Assembly (NCBI GenBank): GCA_026390835.1
Contig: JAPLFD010000006.1
Location: 62,001-126,000 of the forward strand
Reading direction: 5' to 3'
Length of the DNA stretch: 64,000 nucleotides
DNA from: Sphingobacteriales bacterium
GTDB lineage: Bacteria > Bacteroidota > Bacteroidia > Sphingobacteriales > Sphingobacteriaceae
In this document: positions 15,740-28,315 of the stretch, piece by piece
Position numbering within the stretch: the stretch's first letter is position 1
Layout: each line of letters begins with the position of its first letter
Position numbers and translations under genes: made by a program
Notes under the pieces: generated by a model
Told to the model about the DNA's origin: nothing
Database searches by the model: none
The model's input: the letters and a program-made list of their open reading frames with translations, nothing else

Positions 15740-17551
15740 ATGGATAATTTTATCGTTTCAGCCCGAAAATACCGCCCAGTAACCTTTGAGAGCGTGGTTG
15801 GCCAAAGCCATATAACCAATACGCTTAAAAATGCCATAAAAACCAACCAGCTAGCACAAGCTTTTTTGTTTTGTGGGCCACGTGGTGTGGGTAAAACCAC
15901 CTGTGCACGTATTTTGGCTAAAACCATCAATTGCCAGCAAAGCGGCCAATCGGCAGAGCCTTGTGGCACCTGCGAATCGTGCCAATCGTTTCAAAATGGC
16001 ACTTCGTTTAGCATTCACGAATTAGATGCGGCTTCTAACAACTCGGTAGAAGATATTCGGAACCTTACCGAACAAGTACGCATCCCGCCACAAACGGGCA
16101 AATACAAAATATATATTATAGATGAGGTGCATATGCTCTCATCTGCGGCTTTTAACGCCTTTTTAAAAACGCTGGAGGAACCACCACCCTACGCCATTTT
16201 TATTTTAGCCACTACCGAAAAGCATAAAATCATTCCAACCATTTTATCGCGTTGCCAAATTTTTGATTTTAACCGCATTAAGGTTGAAGATATGGCCCAG
16301 CACTTGGCAGCTATTGCACAAAAAGAGGGTATCGCATTCGAGGCAGAGGGCTTACACATTATTGCACAAAAAGCCGATGGCGGTTTACGTGATGCCTTAT
16401 CGATGTTTGATCAATTGGCTAGTTTTTCGAACCGAAACATCAGTTATAAAGCAGTTATTGAAAACCTAAATATTTTAGATTACGATTATTATTTTCAGCT
16501 AACGGAGGCGTTATTAGCCCAACAAGCAGCTAAATCTCTTTTAATTTTTGATGAAATTTTAAACAAAGGATTTGATGGAAACCATTTTATCATTGGTTTG
16601 GCTAGTCATTTCCGCAATTTATTAGTTGCGCAAGACCCCAGCACCACACAGTTATTAGAGGTAAGCGAAACTATCCGTACCAAATACTTGGCGCAAACAC
16701 AACAAACCAATGCTTCATTCTTGGTATCGGCACTTTCTGTTGCCAACCAATGCGATCTAAATTACCGCAGCAGCAAAAACCAACGCTTACAAGTAGAATT
16801 AGCGCTTATTAAGTTGGCTCACCTACCATCGGTATTAAATTTAAGCAGCCTCCCCGAAACCGAGGAAGTAAAAAAAAAACGAGTTGAGCCCGATCCGATA
16901 ACTGAAATACCTGTTTCTATACCCGAAAAGCAAGAAATAGTTGCCGAAGAAGTAGAAATAGTTCCCGCAGCAATCACGCCCGAGGCAATAGTAGAAATAC
17001 CCGAAGCCCCTGAACCCGAAGTTGTTCCTGAAATACCAAGCGAATCACCTAGTATAGAGCCGGAAGTACCTAAAAGTGTTAATTTAGTGGCACCAAGTAC
17101 GCTAATTCCCAACCTAAACGATTGGGCAAGTGCAACGGTAGTAGAAGAGAAAAAACCTGAATATGTAAGCGGTGAGAGTGCCGAAAGCGTAACGCAAGAA
17201 ATGTTGCATAACCGCTGGAGAACCTATACCGAGCAGGTAAAAAAAGACGGAAAAATTAATTTATTCACGCTGCTAAATAGTGGTAACCCTACCCTTAACG
17301 ATGGTTACCTTATTGAGTTTACTCTAGAAAACAAAGTTCAAGAAGAACTCCTGCTCCACGAACGTGTAGAACTGTTAAACTTTTTACGAACCGATCTCAA
17401 TAATTTCCAACTAGAGCTAAAAACAATAGTTGCCGAGCAAGCAGAAGGCAAACGATTGTATACGAGTACCGAAAAGTACGAATACATGGTAGAAAAAAAT
17501 TCAGCAGTAGAAGAGTTTCGCAAAACCTTTAACCTCGATTTAGAGATCTAA
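15740..17551 (+). CDS. dnaX: DNA polymerase III subunits gamma/tau
   Basis: 603 residues from ATG 15740; an in-frame ATG at 15722 adds six residues but relatives begin at (M)-D-N-F-I-V-S-A-R-K-Y-R-P. The AAA+ clamp-loader module holds Walker A G-P-R-G-V-G-K-T-T, a zinc-type cluster of four cysteines just after it, and Walker B I-I-D-E-V-H-M. Middle residues form domain III. A long Glu/Pro/Val-rich linker (about 380-470) leads to a C-terminal tau-like region. It loads the sliding clamp and organises the replisome. Single gene between a leader region and icd. Confidence 0.95.
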   Translation: MDNFIVSARKYRPVTFESVVGQSHITNTLKNAIKTNQLAQAFLFCGPRGVGKTTCARILAKTINCQQSGQSAEPCGTCESCQSFQNGTSFSIHELDAASNNSVEDIRNLTEQVRIPPQTGKYKIYIIDEVHMLSSAAFNAFLKTLEEPPPYAIFILATTEKHKIIPTILSRCQIFDFNRIKVEDMAQHLAAIAQKEGIAFEAEGLHIIAQKADGGLRDALSMFDQLASFSNRNISYKAVIENLNILDYDYYFQLTEALLAQQAAKSLLIFDEILNKGFDGNHFIIGLASHFRNLLVAQDPSTTQLLEVSETIRTKYLAQTQQTNASFLVSALSVANQCDLNYRSSKNQRLQVELALIKLAHLPSVLNLSSLPETEEVKKKRVEPDPITEIPVSIPEKQEIVAEEVEIVPAAITPEAIVEIPEAPEPEVVPEIPSESPSIEPEVPKSVNLVAPSTLIPNLNDWASATVVEEKKPEYVSGESAESVTQEMLHNRWRTYTEQVKKDGKINLFTLLNSGNPTLNDGYLIEFTLENKVQEELLLHERVELLNFLRTDLNNFQLELKTIVAEQAEGKRLYTSTEKYEYMVEKNSAVEEFRKTFNLDLEI

Positions 17552-17574
17552 ATTTAGCCTACACACAATTTTTA

Positions 17575-17582
17575 TATCTTTG
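17575..17582 (+). promoter_or_regulatory. -7 box of icd
   Basis: TATCTTTG, exact TAnnTTTG match, 29 bases before the icd ATG. Confidence 0.6.
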
Positions 17583-17611
17583 CCGCAAGCAAAAAAACAC
17601 GTTATACCCTC

Positions 17612-18844
17612 ATGAGCATACAAAAAATTAAAGTAGCCAACCCCGTTGTAGAACTAGATGGCGACGAAATGACCCGCATTATTTGGAAATTTATTAAAGA
17701 TAAATTGATTTTTCCTTACCTAGACCTAGACATTAAATACTACGATTTAGGCATGGAATACCGCGACGAAACAAACGACCAAGTAACCATTGATGCCGCT
17801 AACGCCATTAAACAATTTGGAGTAGGTATTAAATGTGCTACCATTACGCCCGATGAGGCTCGTGTAAAAGAGTTCAATTTAAAGCAAATGTGGAAATCTC
17901 CAAACGGAACCATCCGTAATATTTTAGATGGTACGGTATTCCGCGAACCCATTGTAATGAGCAATGTACCTCGTTTGGTACCCAACTGGACCGCTCCTAT
18001 CTGCATTGGCCGTCATGCTTTTGGTGATCAATACAAAGCAACTGATTTCGTAACCAAAGGAAAAGGGAAATTAACCGTAAAATTTGAAGGCGAAGACGGT
18101 ACCGTACAAGAATTTGAAGTGTATAATTTTAAAGGCGATGGCGTGGCCATGGCTATGTACAATACCGACGAATCAATCCGTGGTTTTGCTCATGCTTGTT
18201 TTAACCAGGCCTTAATGAAAAAATGGCCTTTATATTTATCAACCAAAAACACCATCTTAAAAAAATACGATGGCCGTTTTAAAGATATTTTCGAAGAAAT
18301 TTATGAAGCAGATTACAAAGCCAAGTTTGAACAAAACGGTTTAGTGTACGAACACCGTCTTATTGACGACATGGTGGCTTCTGCCTTAAAATGGCATGGC
18401 AACTTTGTATGGGCCTGTAAAAATTACGATGGCGACGTGCAATCGGATACCGTTGCACAAGGCTTTGGCTCTTTGGGTTTAATGACCTCAACATTGGTTA
18501 CGCCCGATGGCAAAACCATGGAGGCCGAAGCTGCTCACGGTACGGTTACCCGTCACTACCGCGACCACCAAGCCGGAAAACCAACTTCTACCAACCCTAT
18601 TGCTTCGATTTTCGCTTGGACCAGAGGCTTGGAATTCCGTGGTATTTTAGATAATAACACCGAATTGGTAAACTTCTGCAAAACATTAGAACAGGTTTGC
18701 GTAGAAACCGTAGAAAGTGGCAAAATGACTAAAGATTTAGCCGTAAACATTCACGGAAGTAAGGTAACACACGGCGAACATTATTTATATACCGAAGAGT
18801 TTTTAGAAGCCATTAACAGCAATTTACAAGCTAAATTAGCCTAA
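17612..18844 (+). CDS. icd: NADP-dependent isocitrate dehydrogenase (eukaryotic-like type)
   Basis: 410 residues, the length of the homodimeric class II enzyme rather than E. coli-type Icd. It begins with K-V[14 protein letters not shown] and has the substrate-binding S-P-N-G-T-I-R-N segment, the Y-K-A-T-D loop and the metal-binding D-D-M-V-A. Oxidatively decarboxylates isocitrate to 2-oxoglutarate in the TCA cycle. Own promoter and terminator. Confidence 0.95.
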   Translation: MSIQKIKVANPVVELDGDEMTRIIWKFIKDKLIFPYLDLDIKYYDLGMEYRDETNDQVTIDAANAIKQFGVGIKCATITPDEARVKEFNLKQMWKSPNGTIRNILDGTVFREPIVMSNVPRLVPNWTAPICIGRHAFGDQYKATDFVTKGKGKLTVKFEGEDGTVQEFEVYNFKGDGVAMAMYNTDESIRGFAHACFNQALMKKWPLYLSTKNTILKKYDGRFKDIFEEIYEADYKAKFEQNGLVYEHRLIDDMVASALKWHGNFVWACKNYDGDVQSDTVAQGFGSLGLMTSTLVTPDGKTMEAEAAHGTVTRHYRDHQAGKPTSTNPIASIFAWTRGLEFRGILDNNTELVNFCKTLEQVCVETVESGKMTKDLAVNIHGSKVTHGEHYLYTEEFLEAINSNLQAKLA

Positions 18845-18861
18845 TCACCTTTTAATGATTC

Positions 18862-18893
18862 AAAAAGCCTCCAAGTTTTGGGGGCTTTTTTTT
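18862..18893 (+). terminator. Terminator of icd
   Basis: Stem AAAAAGCCTCC / GGGGGCTTTTT with an eight-base T-run, 20 bases after the stop. Confidence 0.9.
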
Positions 18894-18937
18894 GTATCAA
18901 AGTATAGGTTTAAACAATTATTTTGTATTTTCATTTA

Positions 18938-19567
18938 ATGAATTGGAGCGCCATACTTTACGAAAATGGGCAATTTAAAAGCTACACGCAAGAGCACACC
19001 ATTATTTTAGGTATTGGTTTGCTTTTGCAAATTACCAAGCCATTTATTACGCTTGCGGCAGGCAGTTTCGATATTCGTGAAGATTTACCTTTTCACCTCT
19101 GTAATGCCATGATCATTCTCATGCCTTTTATTATGTATTATAAATGGCGAAAATTTTGGGGTGTTGCCTTTTTCTGGGTTATTGCCGGAACGCTACAAGC
19201 CCTGTTTACACCCTCTTTAGAAGAATCTTTTCCGCACCACGAATTTTTTAGATATTGGGCCGTGCATGCCTTTTTACCCTTTGCTGGAATTTTTGCCATG
19301 CAAATTTACGGTTGGCGTATTACCTGGAAAGATATGGTAAACTCCATGATTGGGCTCAATATTTTTGCCCTATTGGTTACACCCATTAATCTCTATTTGG
19401 GCAGTAATTACCTGTTTTTAATGGCTAAACCGCAAGTAAAAACCATTTTCGATTTGTTAGGCCCTTGGCCTTATTACATTCTTTCTTTGGAAGTGTTAAT
19501 GGTATTTGTATTTAGCGCCTTGGTACTTGTATTTAATGCGGATAAATTGCTAAAACGTACGAATTAG
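18938..19567 (+). CDS. TIGR02206/YwaF-like integral membrane protein
   Basis: 209 residues from ATG 18938; an upstream TTG at 18923 would add five residues. About six membrane helices (around 20-38, 50-70, 78-95, 107-125, 132-150 and 178-200) with an L-P-F-H-L-C-N segment before helix two, a feature of the TIGR02206 (YwaF) family. No biochemical role is firmly known for the family. Monocistronic. Confidence 0.75.
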   Translation: MNWSAILYENGQFKSYTQEHTIILGIGLLLQITKPFITLAAGSFDIREDLPFHLCNAMIILMPFIMYYKWRKFWGVAFFWVIAGTLQALFTPSLEESFPHHEFFRYWAVHAFLPFAGIFAMQIYGWRITWKDMVNSMIGLNIFALLVTPINLYLGSNYLFLMAKPQVKTIFDLLGPWPYYILSLEVLMVFVFSALVLVFNADKLLKRTN

Positions 19568-19628
19568 TCAACGCATAACAATACGAAAACAACAGAGCTG
19601 AATTAAAAAAGAATTTTAAAAAGTATCA

Positions 19629-20315
19629 CTAAAACCCTTCAAACCGCTCCCAAAAACCATCTTTAGGTAAGGGCGCAAAAATGCCAACTGGTTCTTTTTT
19701 TACCGGGTGTATAAATTGCAAATGGCGGGCATGCAGGCAAATGCTTTTCATTAAACTACCTCGAGGGTAACCGTATTTATTATCGCCCACAATGGGGCAA
19801 TCGAGGGTAGAAAGCTGTACCCTTATTTGGTGTGGGCGGCCTGTAATGGGGTCTACTTCTATTAGATAATACCCATTAAGCTCCCCAATCAATTTATAAT
19901 TCAGTTCGGCACGTTGACTGCCGGCTACTTCCTTATCGTGTGCTTTGGTTACATTTTTCTGCGAATTTTTAACCAACCAATGCACCAAATTTCCTTCGGT
20001 GGGTTGTGGGCGGTTGCGCACTACTGCCCAATAAGTTTTTTTCATTTCGCGGCTCTTGAACATGAGGTTAATACGCTCTAAAGCCTTGCTGGTTTTGGCA
20101 AACAAAATGACCCCACTTACCGGCCTATCTAAGCGATGTACCACGCCCAAAAATGCGCCATTAGGTTTGTTATACTTCGCAGCAATATACTTTTTAACTT
20201 GCTCGTCCAAAGGCTCATCGCCAGTATCGTCTATTTGTACAATATCGCCGGCACGTTTGTTTACAGCAATCAGGTGATTATCCTCAAACAGAATATCTTT
20301 TTCTGTAATGGGCAT
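19629..20315 (-). CDS. RluA-family pseudouridine synthase
   Basis: 228 residues. Catalytic motif V-V-H60-R-L-D63-R-P-V-S-G with Asp63 as nucleophile, G-R-P-H-Q-I-R-V-Q-L substrate loop and a C-x-H-A-R-H-L-x-F-x-H-P block near the end. No S4 domain precedes the catalytic domain, so it is the short RluA/RluC-like form; the RNA target cannot be told from sequence. Its ATG shares one base with the panB stop (TAATG), so the two are translationally coupled. Confidence 0.88.
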   Translation of the reverse strand: MPITEKDILFEDNHLIAVNKRAGDIVQIDDTGDEPLDEQVKKYIAAKYNKPNGAFLGVVHRLDRPVSGVILFAKTSKALERINLMFKSREMKKTYWAVVRNRPQPTEGNLVHWLVKNSQKNVTKAHDKEVAGSQRAELNYKLIGELNGYYLIEVDPITGRPHQIRVQLSTLDCPIVGDNKYGYPRGSLMKSICLHARHLQFIHPVKKEPVGIFAPLPKDGFWERFEGF

Positions 20316-21130
20316 TAGTATTGTTCCTTATCGTTCGGAAAATCAACCGCTTTCACATCGCGGATGTAGGATTGCACCGCTCCATTAATTTCGGTGTATA
20401 AATCTAAATACTGGCGTAAAAAGCGTGGGCGGAAACCTTTAGTAAGGCCAATCATATCGTTTATAACCAATACCTGTCCATCGCAAGCAGAGCCTGCCCC
20501 AATACCTATAGTGGGCACCTGCAAGGTTTTGCTTACTTCGGCGGCCAGTTTGGCTGGAATTTTTTCCAATACAATAGAAAAACAACCCGCTTCTTGCAGC
20601 GCTATACAATCTGATTTTAATTTTTCAGCTTCTGCTTCTTCTTTCGCTCGTACGGTATAGGTACCAAATTTATAAATAGATTGAGGCGTTAAACCCAAAT
20701 GTCCCATTACCGGAATGCCTGCCGTTACAATGCGTTCTATAGATTCTCTTACCTCGGAACCACCCTCTAATTTTACGGCATGCGCACCCGATTCTTTCAT
20801 AATGCGAATGGCAGAGTTTAGAGCCTCTTTCGAATTTCCTTGATAGGTACCAAAAGGCAAATCGACCACCACCAAAGCACGTTTTACCGCACGGACCACC
20901 GAAGCGGCATGATAAATCATTTGATCGAGCGTAATGGGCAAGGTAGTTTCGTGGCCAGCCATAACGTTAGAGGCCGAGTCGCCCACCAAAATAACATCAA
21001 TACCAGCATCATCTACAATAGTTGCCATCGAAAAATCGTAGGAGGTAAGCATCGCAATTTTTTCGCCACGATCTTTCATTTCCTGCAAGGTATGGGTAGT
21101 AATTCGCTTAATTTCTTTGTGTATAGACAT
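20315..21130 (-). CDS. panB: 3-methyl-2-oxobutanoate hydroxymethyltransferase
   Basis: 271 residues. Motifs M-L-T-S-Y-D-x-x-x-A, V-G-D-S-x-x-x-V-x-x-G, D-L-P-F-G-T-Y and [10 protein letters not shown], then I-G-I-G-A-G-x-x-x-D-G-Q-V-L, are those of PanB. It makes ketopantoate from alpha-ketoisovalerate and methylene-THF, the first step of pantothenate synthesis. Coupled to a pseudouridine synthase gene downstream. Confidence 0.95.
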   Translation of the reverse strand: MSIHKEIKRITTHTLQEMKDRGEKIAMLTSYDFSMATIVDDAGIDVILVGDSASNVMAGHETTLPITLDQMIYHAASVVRAVKRALVVVDLPFGTYQGNSKEALNSAIRIMKESGAHAVKLEGGSEVRESIERIVTAGIPVMGHLGLTPQSIYKFGTYTVRAKEEAEAEKLKSDCIALQEAGCFSIVLEKIPAKLAAEVSKTLQVPTIGIGAGSACDGQVLVINDMIGLTKGFRPRFLRQYLDLYTEINGAVQSYIRDVKAVDFPNDKEQY

Positions 21131-21161
21131 GATGCTATGGTATTTTAAGGCTTGATTTAAA

Positions 21162-21169
21162 CAAAGGTA
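21162..21169 (-). promoter_or_regulatory. -7 box of panB
   Basis: Minus-strand TACCTTTG (CAAAGGTA on the plus strand), 31 bases upstream of the panB start. Confidence 0.55.
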
Positions 21170-21218
21170 AAATTTAAAATGCTAGTGTGGATAAAAATAG
21201 CTTAAAAAGCCATTCATG

Positions 21219-21251
21219 TTTGAGCAAAAAACGAAAAAAATAGTATCTTTG
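21219..21251 (+). promoter_or_regulatory. Promoter upstream of carA
   Basis: -33 TTTG at 21219-21222 and -7 TATCTTTG at 21244-21251, 21 bases apart. It predicts a start near 21255 and a roughly 110-base leader before carA. Confidence 0.75.
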
Positions 21252-21257
21252 TTTCCC

Positions 21258-21364
21258 GTGAAAGTAAGCGTAATTGCACCTCATTGGGCCATTCAACAAG
21301 CAGGAGAACTCCTAGCCCATTTCACTCTTTTTTCTTGTAATACACCTAAATTTGCTCTAAAAAA

Positions 21365-21368
<4 letters not shown>
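21258..21368 (+). CDS. Possible 36-codon leader peptide of carA
   Basis: GTG-initiated frame of 36 codons beginning about three bases after the predicted transcription start. Its TGA stop overlaps the carA ATG as ATGA, the usual arrangement for translational coupling. The peptide has no run of one amino acid and no signal or membrane segment. The same RNA can fold: TGGGC (21285-21289) with GCCCA (21315-21319) enclosing AGGA/TCCT. It may be a regulatory upstream ORF for carbamoyl-phosphate synthesis, or chance. Translation is untested. Confidence 0.35.
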
Positions 21369-23792
<2,424 letters not shown>

Positions 23793-23814
23793 ATACTTAA
23801 ACTCTTAAACTGCT

Positions 23815-24138
23815 ATGAAAAAGATACTCCAAGTAGTTAGTAATAAATACTTTTTAGCTAGCGTAGCCTTTTTAGCGTGGATGCTTTTTTTCGATTCAAA
23901 CGATTTTATCTCACAGTACGAATACCGTACACAAGTAGCTAAACTACGATCAGAAAAAGGTTTTTATGCCCATGAAACTAAATTGGTAAAAAGAGACCTT
24001 TCAGAATTAAATACCAAACCGGCCACTATGGAAAAGTTTGCCCGCGAAAAGTATTTGATGAAAAAACCCAACGAAGACATTTTCGTTATTGTAGAAGAGC
24101 CAAAAAAAGAGAAGAAGAAACGGTTCTTTTTCTTCTAA
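23815..24138 (+). CDS. Septum formation initiator (FtsB/DivIC family)
   Basis: 107 residues. One membrane helix (about 12-27), a following coiled coil rich in Arg/Lys/Glu, then the A-R-E-K-Y-L-M-K-K-P-N-E-D segment typical of FtsB/DivIC proteins, and a very basic tail. It should act in the divisome with FtsL and FtsQ. Position directly after eno matches the known eno-ftsB association. Confidence 0.88.
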   Translation: MKKILQVVSNKYFLASVAFLAWMLFFDSNDFISQYEYRTQVAKLRSEKGFYAHETKLVKRDLSELNTKPATMEKFAREKYLMKKPNEDIFVIVEEPKKEKKKRFFFF

Positions 24139-24140
24139 AC

Positions 24141-24174
24141 AAAAAAAGCCTCTCCAATTGGAGAGGCTTTTTTT
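24141..24174. terminator. Bidirectional terminator between ftsB and fabG
   Basis: Stem AAGCCTCTCC / GGAGAGGCTT with A-run on one side and T-run on the other; serves both convergent genes. Confidence 0.9.
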
Positions 24175-24193
24175 ATATACTCATTCAAGTCAA

Positions 24194-24937
24194 TTACAAC
24201 ATCCCTCCACAAACAGACAATACCTGTCCGTTTACATAAGCGCTCATATCCGAAGCCAAGAATACACATACATTCGCAACATCTTCTGTTTCGCCAGCAC
24301 GTTTTAACGGGATAGCTTGAGCCCAACCTTCTACTACTTTCGGGTCTAATACATCGGTCATTTCTGTACGAATAAAACCTGGTGCCACCACATTGGTACG
24401 AATATTACGTGAGCCCAATTCTTTTGCAATAGACTTCGAAAAACCAATAATTCCGGCTTTAGAAGCCGCATAATTCGCTTGGCCTGCATTGCCTTGTACG
24501 CCCACCACCGAACTCATGTTTACAAACACGCCCTGGCGGTTTTTCATCATAATTTTAGAAGCCGCTTTGGTTATATTAAAAATCGATTTTAAGTTGATGT
24601 TTAATACATCATCCCAATTTTCTTCGGTCATACGCATCAATAAGCCATCTTTGGTTATACCGGCGTTGTTTACTACAATATCTAAAGTGCCAAAATCGGC
24701 TACAATAGTTTCAATTAATTTCTCAGCTTCAGCAAAATTAGAGGCATCAGAGCGGTAGCCTTTTACTTTCGCAGAACCGGTTTGTAATTCCTTCTCTAAG
24801 GCTTCTCCCTTTTCTACCGATGATAAATAGGTAAAGGCAACCTGGGCACCTTGTTCCACAAATTTTTCGGCAATTTTACGACCAATACCTTTAGATGCTC
24901 CAGTAATTAAGGCCACTTTTCCTTCTAATAATTTCAT
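24194..24937 (-). CDS. fabG: 3-oxoacyl-[acyl-carrier-protein] reductase
   Basis: 247 residues, SDR fold. Nucleotide motif T12-G-A-S-K-G-I-G19, N-N-A-G at 90-93, and catalytic Asn115, Ser143, Tyr156 and Lys160. Reduces 3-oxoacyl-ACP with NADPH in fatty acid elongation. SDR assignment is certain; FabG is the best name by length and motif spacing, though no other fab gene is nearby. Confidence 0.88.
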   Translation of the reverse strand: MKLLEGKVALITGASKGIGRKIAEKFVEQGAQVAFTYLSSVEKGEALEKELQTGSAKVKGYRSDASNFAEAEKLIETIVADFGTLDIVVNNAGITKDGLLMRMTEENWDDVLNINLKSIFNITKAASKIMMKNRQGVFVNMSSVVGVQGNAGQANYAASKAGIIGFSKSIAKELGSRNIRTNVVAPGFIRTEMTDVLDPKVVEGWAQAIPLKRAGETEDVANVCVFLASDMSAYVNGQVLSVCGGML

Positions 24938-24995
24938 GCTTAATAGGTATTTTAAAAATTGAAAATAGGTATTTTAATTAAAATCGACTAAAATT

Positions 24996-25460
24996 TTACT
25001 GCTTTTTAGCAGGTATAAAACTCATCGAAATGGAATTAACACAATGACGTGTATTTTTATCAGTTAGCCCTTCGCCTAAAAAAACATGGCCTAAATGACC
25101 GCCACATTTGGCACAAGTAATTTCGGTACGCATGCCATCGGCATCGGTTGTGCGCTTTACGGCTCCTTTAATTTCGTCATCAAAACTTGGCCAGCCGCAA
25201 TGCGAATCAAATTTATCTTCGGAACGGTACAAAGGCGCATTGCAACGGCGACACACGTAGGTACCCACTTCTTTATTGGCTAAAAGTTTACCCGTATATG
25301 GTCGCTCGGTACCTTTATTCAGAATAATGTATTCTTCTTCAGGGCTTAATTTATTGTATTCCATTTTTTTATTGGTTTGCGTAGTTGCACTTGGCTTTTG
25401 CGCACAAGCGCTAAGTTGGATACTAAAACAAAGTAGTAAGAGGCTGATATATTTTTTCAT
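24996..25460 (-). CDS. msrB: Peptide-methionine (R)-S-oxide reductase, lipoprotein form
   Basis: 154 residues. Lipobox L-S-A-C19 predicts a lipid-anchored periplasmic protein. The MsrB domain shows zinc ligands C70, C73, C116 and C119, G-W-P-S-F, and the catalytic Cys140 in R-H-C-V-N-S. It repairs oxidised methionine (R-sulfoxide) in envelope proteins. No MsrA domain is fused. Confidence 0.93.
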   Translation of the reverse strand: MKKYISLLLLCFSIQLSACAQKPSATTQTNKKMEYNKLSPEEEYIILNKGTERPYTGKLLANKEVGTYVCRRCNAPLYRSEDKFDSHCGWPSFDDEIKGAVKRTTDADGMRTEITCAKCGGHLGHVFLGEGLTDKNTRHCVNSISMSFIPAKKQ

Positions 25461-25532
25461 AATTTGCTGATTATAAATTAAAAAACCTATGCAGATTAAA
25501 CGGCACAGGTTTTATAATAATACAAACTTAAA

Positions 25533-26417
25533 TTAAAATTTGCCTACTTTTTTTAATTCTTCGGCCATAGCCACGCCAATTTCTGCAGGTGAGGCTACTA
25601 CACGAATACCGCACTCGGCCATAATTTTCATTTTAGCTGCAGCCGTATCATCGGCACCACCTACAATGGCACCAGCATGTCCCATTCTACGTCCGGCTGG
25701 CGCTGTTTGGCCAGCAATAAAGCCAACAACAGGTTTGGTACCATTGGCTTTAATCCAATGAGCAGCCTCTGCTTCCATACCGCCACCAATTTCACCAATC
25801 ATAATAATGCCTTCGGTTTCTGGATCATTCATTAACAATTCCACAGCTTCTTTGGTTGGGGTACCAATAATTGGGTCGCCACCAATACCAATAGCGGTTG
25901 TAATGCCCATGCCCGCTTTTACTACCTGGTCTACGGCTTCGTAAGTTAAGGTACCCGATTTAGATACCACCCCTACTTTTCCTTTTTTAAAGATAAAGCC
26001 CGGCATGATACCAATTTTTGCTTCATCGGCAGTAATAATGCCTGGGCAGTTTGGACCAATTAAACGGCAATCTCTATCTGAAATATATTCTTTTACCTGA
26101 ATCATATCCTTAGTTGGAATACCTTCAGTAATACAAACAATCACCTTAATTCCTGCTTCGGCAGCTTCCATAATGGCATCTGCAGCAAATGCTGGGGGCA
26201 CAAAAATAATCGATACATCGGCACCAGTTTTATCTACCGCATCTTTTACGGTATTAAATACGGGTTTTTCTAAATGTTGCTGACCACCTTTACCTGGAGT
26301 TACACCACCCACCACATTGGTTCCATAGGCAATCATTTGGGTAGCGTGGTAGGTTCCTTCGTTACCGGTAAAGCCTTGTACAATGACTTTAGAATTTTTA
26401 TTTACGAGTACGCTCAT
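25533..26417 (-). CDS. sucD: Succinate-CoA ligase, alpha subunit
   Basis: 294 residues. CoA-binding G-F-T-G-N-E-G-T, the I-G-P-N-C-P-G-I segment, and G-H-A-G-A-I-V-G with the phosphohistidine. Forms succinate plus NTP from succinyl-CoA together with SucC, which is not in the window. Good promoter upstream. Confidence 0.96.
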   Translation of the reverse strand: MSVLVNKNSKVIVQGFTGNEGTYHATQMIAYGTNVVGGVTPGKGGQQHLEKPVFNTVKDAVDKTGADVSIIFVPPAFAADAIMEAAEAGIKVIVCITEGIPTKDMIQVKEYISDRDCRLIGPNCPGIITADEAKIGIMPGFIFKKGKVGVVSKSGTLTYEAVDQVVKAGMGITTAIGIGGDPIIGTPTKEAVELLMNDPETEGIIMIGEIGGGMEAEAAHWIKANGTKPVVGFIAGQTAPAGRRMGHAGAIVGGADDTAAAKMKIMAECGIRVVASPAEIGVAMAEELKKVGKF

Positions 26418-26438
26418 TTTGTGTTTTTAATTGTAGCG

Positions 26439-26469
26439 CAAAGCTACTAGAAAGCAAGTGAGAATCAAA
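26439..26469 (-). promoter_or_regulatory. Promoter of sucD
   Basis: Minus-strand -33 TTTG (26469-26466) and -7 TAGCTTTG (26446-26439), 19 bases apart. Confidence 0.75.
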
Positions 26470-26523
26470 GTAAGTTCGGAAATAAGACGTTTTTATTGGC
26501 ATTTTATTGAGGGGCTACCCTTT

Positions 26524-28314
26524 TTAAAAATCGGAAAACTGGAGTTCATAAAGGATTTTATAAAAGCCATTCAGCTTTAATAATTCTTGGTGTGTACCGG
26601 TTTCTTTAATTTCCCCAGCATCGAGCACTACAATTATATCGGCGTGTTGTATGGTTGATAAACGATGTGCAATTACTACACATGTTCTGCCCTTCATTAA
26701 TGTTAAAACCGCATTTTGTATCAAGCTTTCAGTGGCCGTATCTACCGAAGAAGTGGCTTCATCTAATACCAAAATAGCCGGATTGTATACCATGGCTCGT
26801 ATAAAAGAAAGCAACTGAGCTTGTCCGGTTGATAAGGTAGCACCACGTTCCATAACCTTATAATCGAAACCTCCGGGTAATTTATCAATAAAAGCTTTTG
26901 CACCCACTTGGCTTGCCGCTTGCAACATCTGTGCTTTAGTAATTTCGGGGTGGTAAAGACTGATGTTATTGGCAATGGTATCGGAAAACAAGAACACATC
27001 TTGCAAAACCGTAGCCACTTTGGCACGCAAATAGCCCAAGTCGTAGCTGCGGATATCTATGCCGTCTACCAAAATGCTGCCTTTATTAATTTCGTAAAAG
27101 CGATTTAATAAATTAATGATAGATGATTTACCTGCACCTGTAGCTCCTACTAAAGCCAAGGTTTGCCCAGGTTCTATGCTAAACGAAATATTCTTAAGCA
27201 CCCAATCTTCGTCTTGGTAGGCGAACCAAACTTCTTTAAATTCAATTTTTCCGGTAAATACCGTCGGCATGTAGGTTCCAGAATTATCGGTACTTTCTTG
27301 GGTGTCTAAAACCGAGAAAATACGCTCCGCTCCTACCATACCCATTTGCAGGGTATTAAACTTATCGGCAAGTTCTCTAATGGGCCTAAATAACATATTA
27401 ATAAACAGCAAAAAAGCTACTATTAAACCCGGACCAGCTTTTTCTACCTTAAAATATTGCAAAATATTAGTTACCTCAGCTTCGCCCAAAATAAGCTTGG
27501 CACCATACCATACCAATAAACCCATAGATAGCGCCGAAATAATTTCTACCACCGGGAAAAAGACTGAGTATGACCAATTAGAACTGATATGCGCATCGCG
27601 ATGTTTGGCATTAATGGTTTTAAACTTTTCAAACTCTTGGCTTTCGCGGCCAAAAAACTGAATGATAGACATGCCGGTAATGTGCTCTTGCAAAAAGGTA
27701 TTTAATTGCGATACTTGCTTGCGAACCTCTTGAAATGCCGTTTTAATGGCCTCTTTAAACACATAGGTAGCCAGTAAAAGTATAGGTATGGGCGCCAACA
27801 CTACGAGTGTTAATTGCCAACTATAAATAAGCATACAGGTAATAATGGTCACAATTTGAAGTACATCGCCCACAATAGAAATTAAGCCTTCCGAAAAAAT
27901 ATCGGCAATGGTTTCTAAATCGGATACCGTTCGGGTAATCAGTTGGCCAATGGGTGTTCGATCAAAATAACGTAAGCGTAAGTTAGAAATATGGGTAAAG
28001 ATATCCATACGCAAATCGTGAATAACCGATTGGCCGAGCGCATTGGTAATAAAGGTATGGTAATATTGTATGCCTGTTTGCGTCAATAAAAGCCCAATCA
28101 TCAGCAGGGTCATATCTAATAAACCTTGCGCATCGTTTAACACAATGTATTTATCTATAGTTCTTTCAATTAGTAAAGGACGCAGGGGAGCCAAAACAGC
28201 CAACAAAATAGTGCAAATAATCGCCCAAAATAAACTTCGTTTATAAGGCTTTACATAGGCAAATACTCTGCTTAAGAGCTTAATATCAACTGCTTTTCCG
28301 GTAATGGCGGCCAT
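26524..28314 (-). CDS. ABC exporter, fused permease and ATPase (MsbA-like)
   Basis: 596 residues. Six membrane helices in the first 330 residues, then an ATPase domain: Walker A G-A-T-G-A-G-K-S-S, Q-loop, signature L-S-T-G-Q (usual LSGGQ with G to T), Walker B I-L-V-L-D-E-A-T-S-S-V-D and the H-loop I-A-H-R-L-S-T. A homodimeric exporter of lipid or drug type; substrate unknown. One base separates it from truA upstream, so the two are co-transcribed. Confidence 0.88.
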   Translation of the reverse strand: MAAITGKAVDIKLLSRVFAYVKPYKRSLFWAIICTILLAVLAPLRPLLIERTIDKYIVLNDAQGLLDMTLLMIGLLLTQTGIQYYHTFITNALGQSVIHDLRMDIFTHISNLRLRYFDRTPIGQLITRTVSDLETIADIFSEGLISIVGDVLQIVTIITCMLIYSWQLTLVVLAPIPILLLATYVFKEAIKTAFQEVRKQVSQLNTFLQEHITGMSIIQFFGRESQEFEKFKTINAKHRDAHISSNWSYSVFFPVVEIISALSMGLLVWYGAKLILGEAEVTNILQYFKVEKAGPGLIVAFLLFINMLFRPIRELADKFNTLQMGMVGAERIFSVLDTQESTDNSGTYMPTVFTGKIEFKEVWFAYQDEDWVLKNISFSIEPGQTLALVGATGAGKSSIINLLNRFYEINKGSILVDGIDIRSYDLGYLRAKVATVLQDVFLFSDTIANNISLYHPEITKAQMLQAASQVGAKAFIDKLPGGFDYKVMERGATLSTGQAQLLSFIRAMVYNPAILVLDEATSSVDTATESLIQNAVLTLMKGRTCVVIAHRLSTIQHADIIVVLDAGEIKETGTHQELLKLNGFYKILYELQFSDF

Positions 28315-28315
28315 G

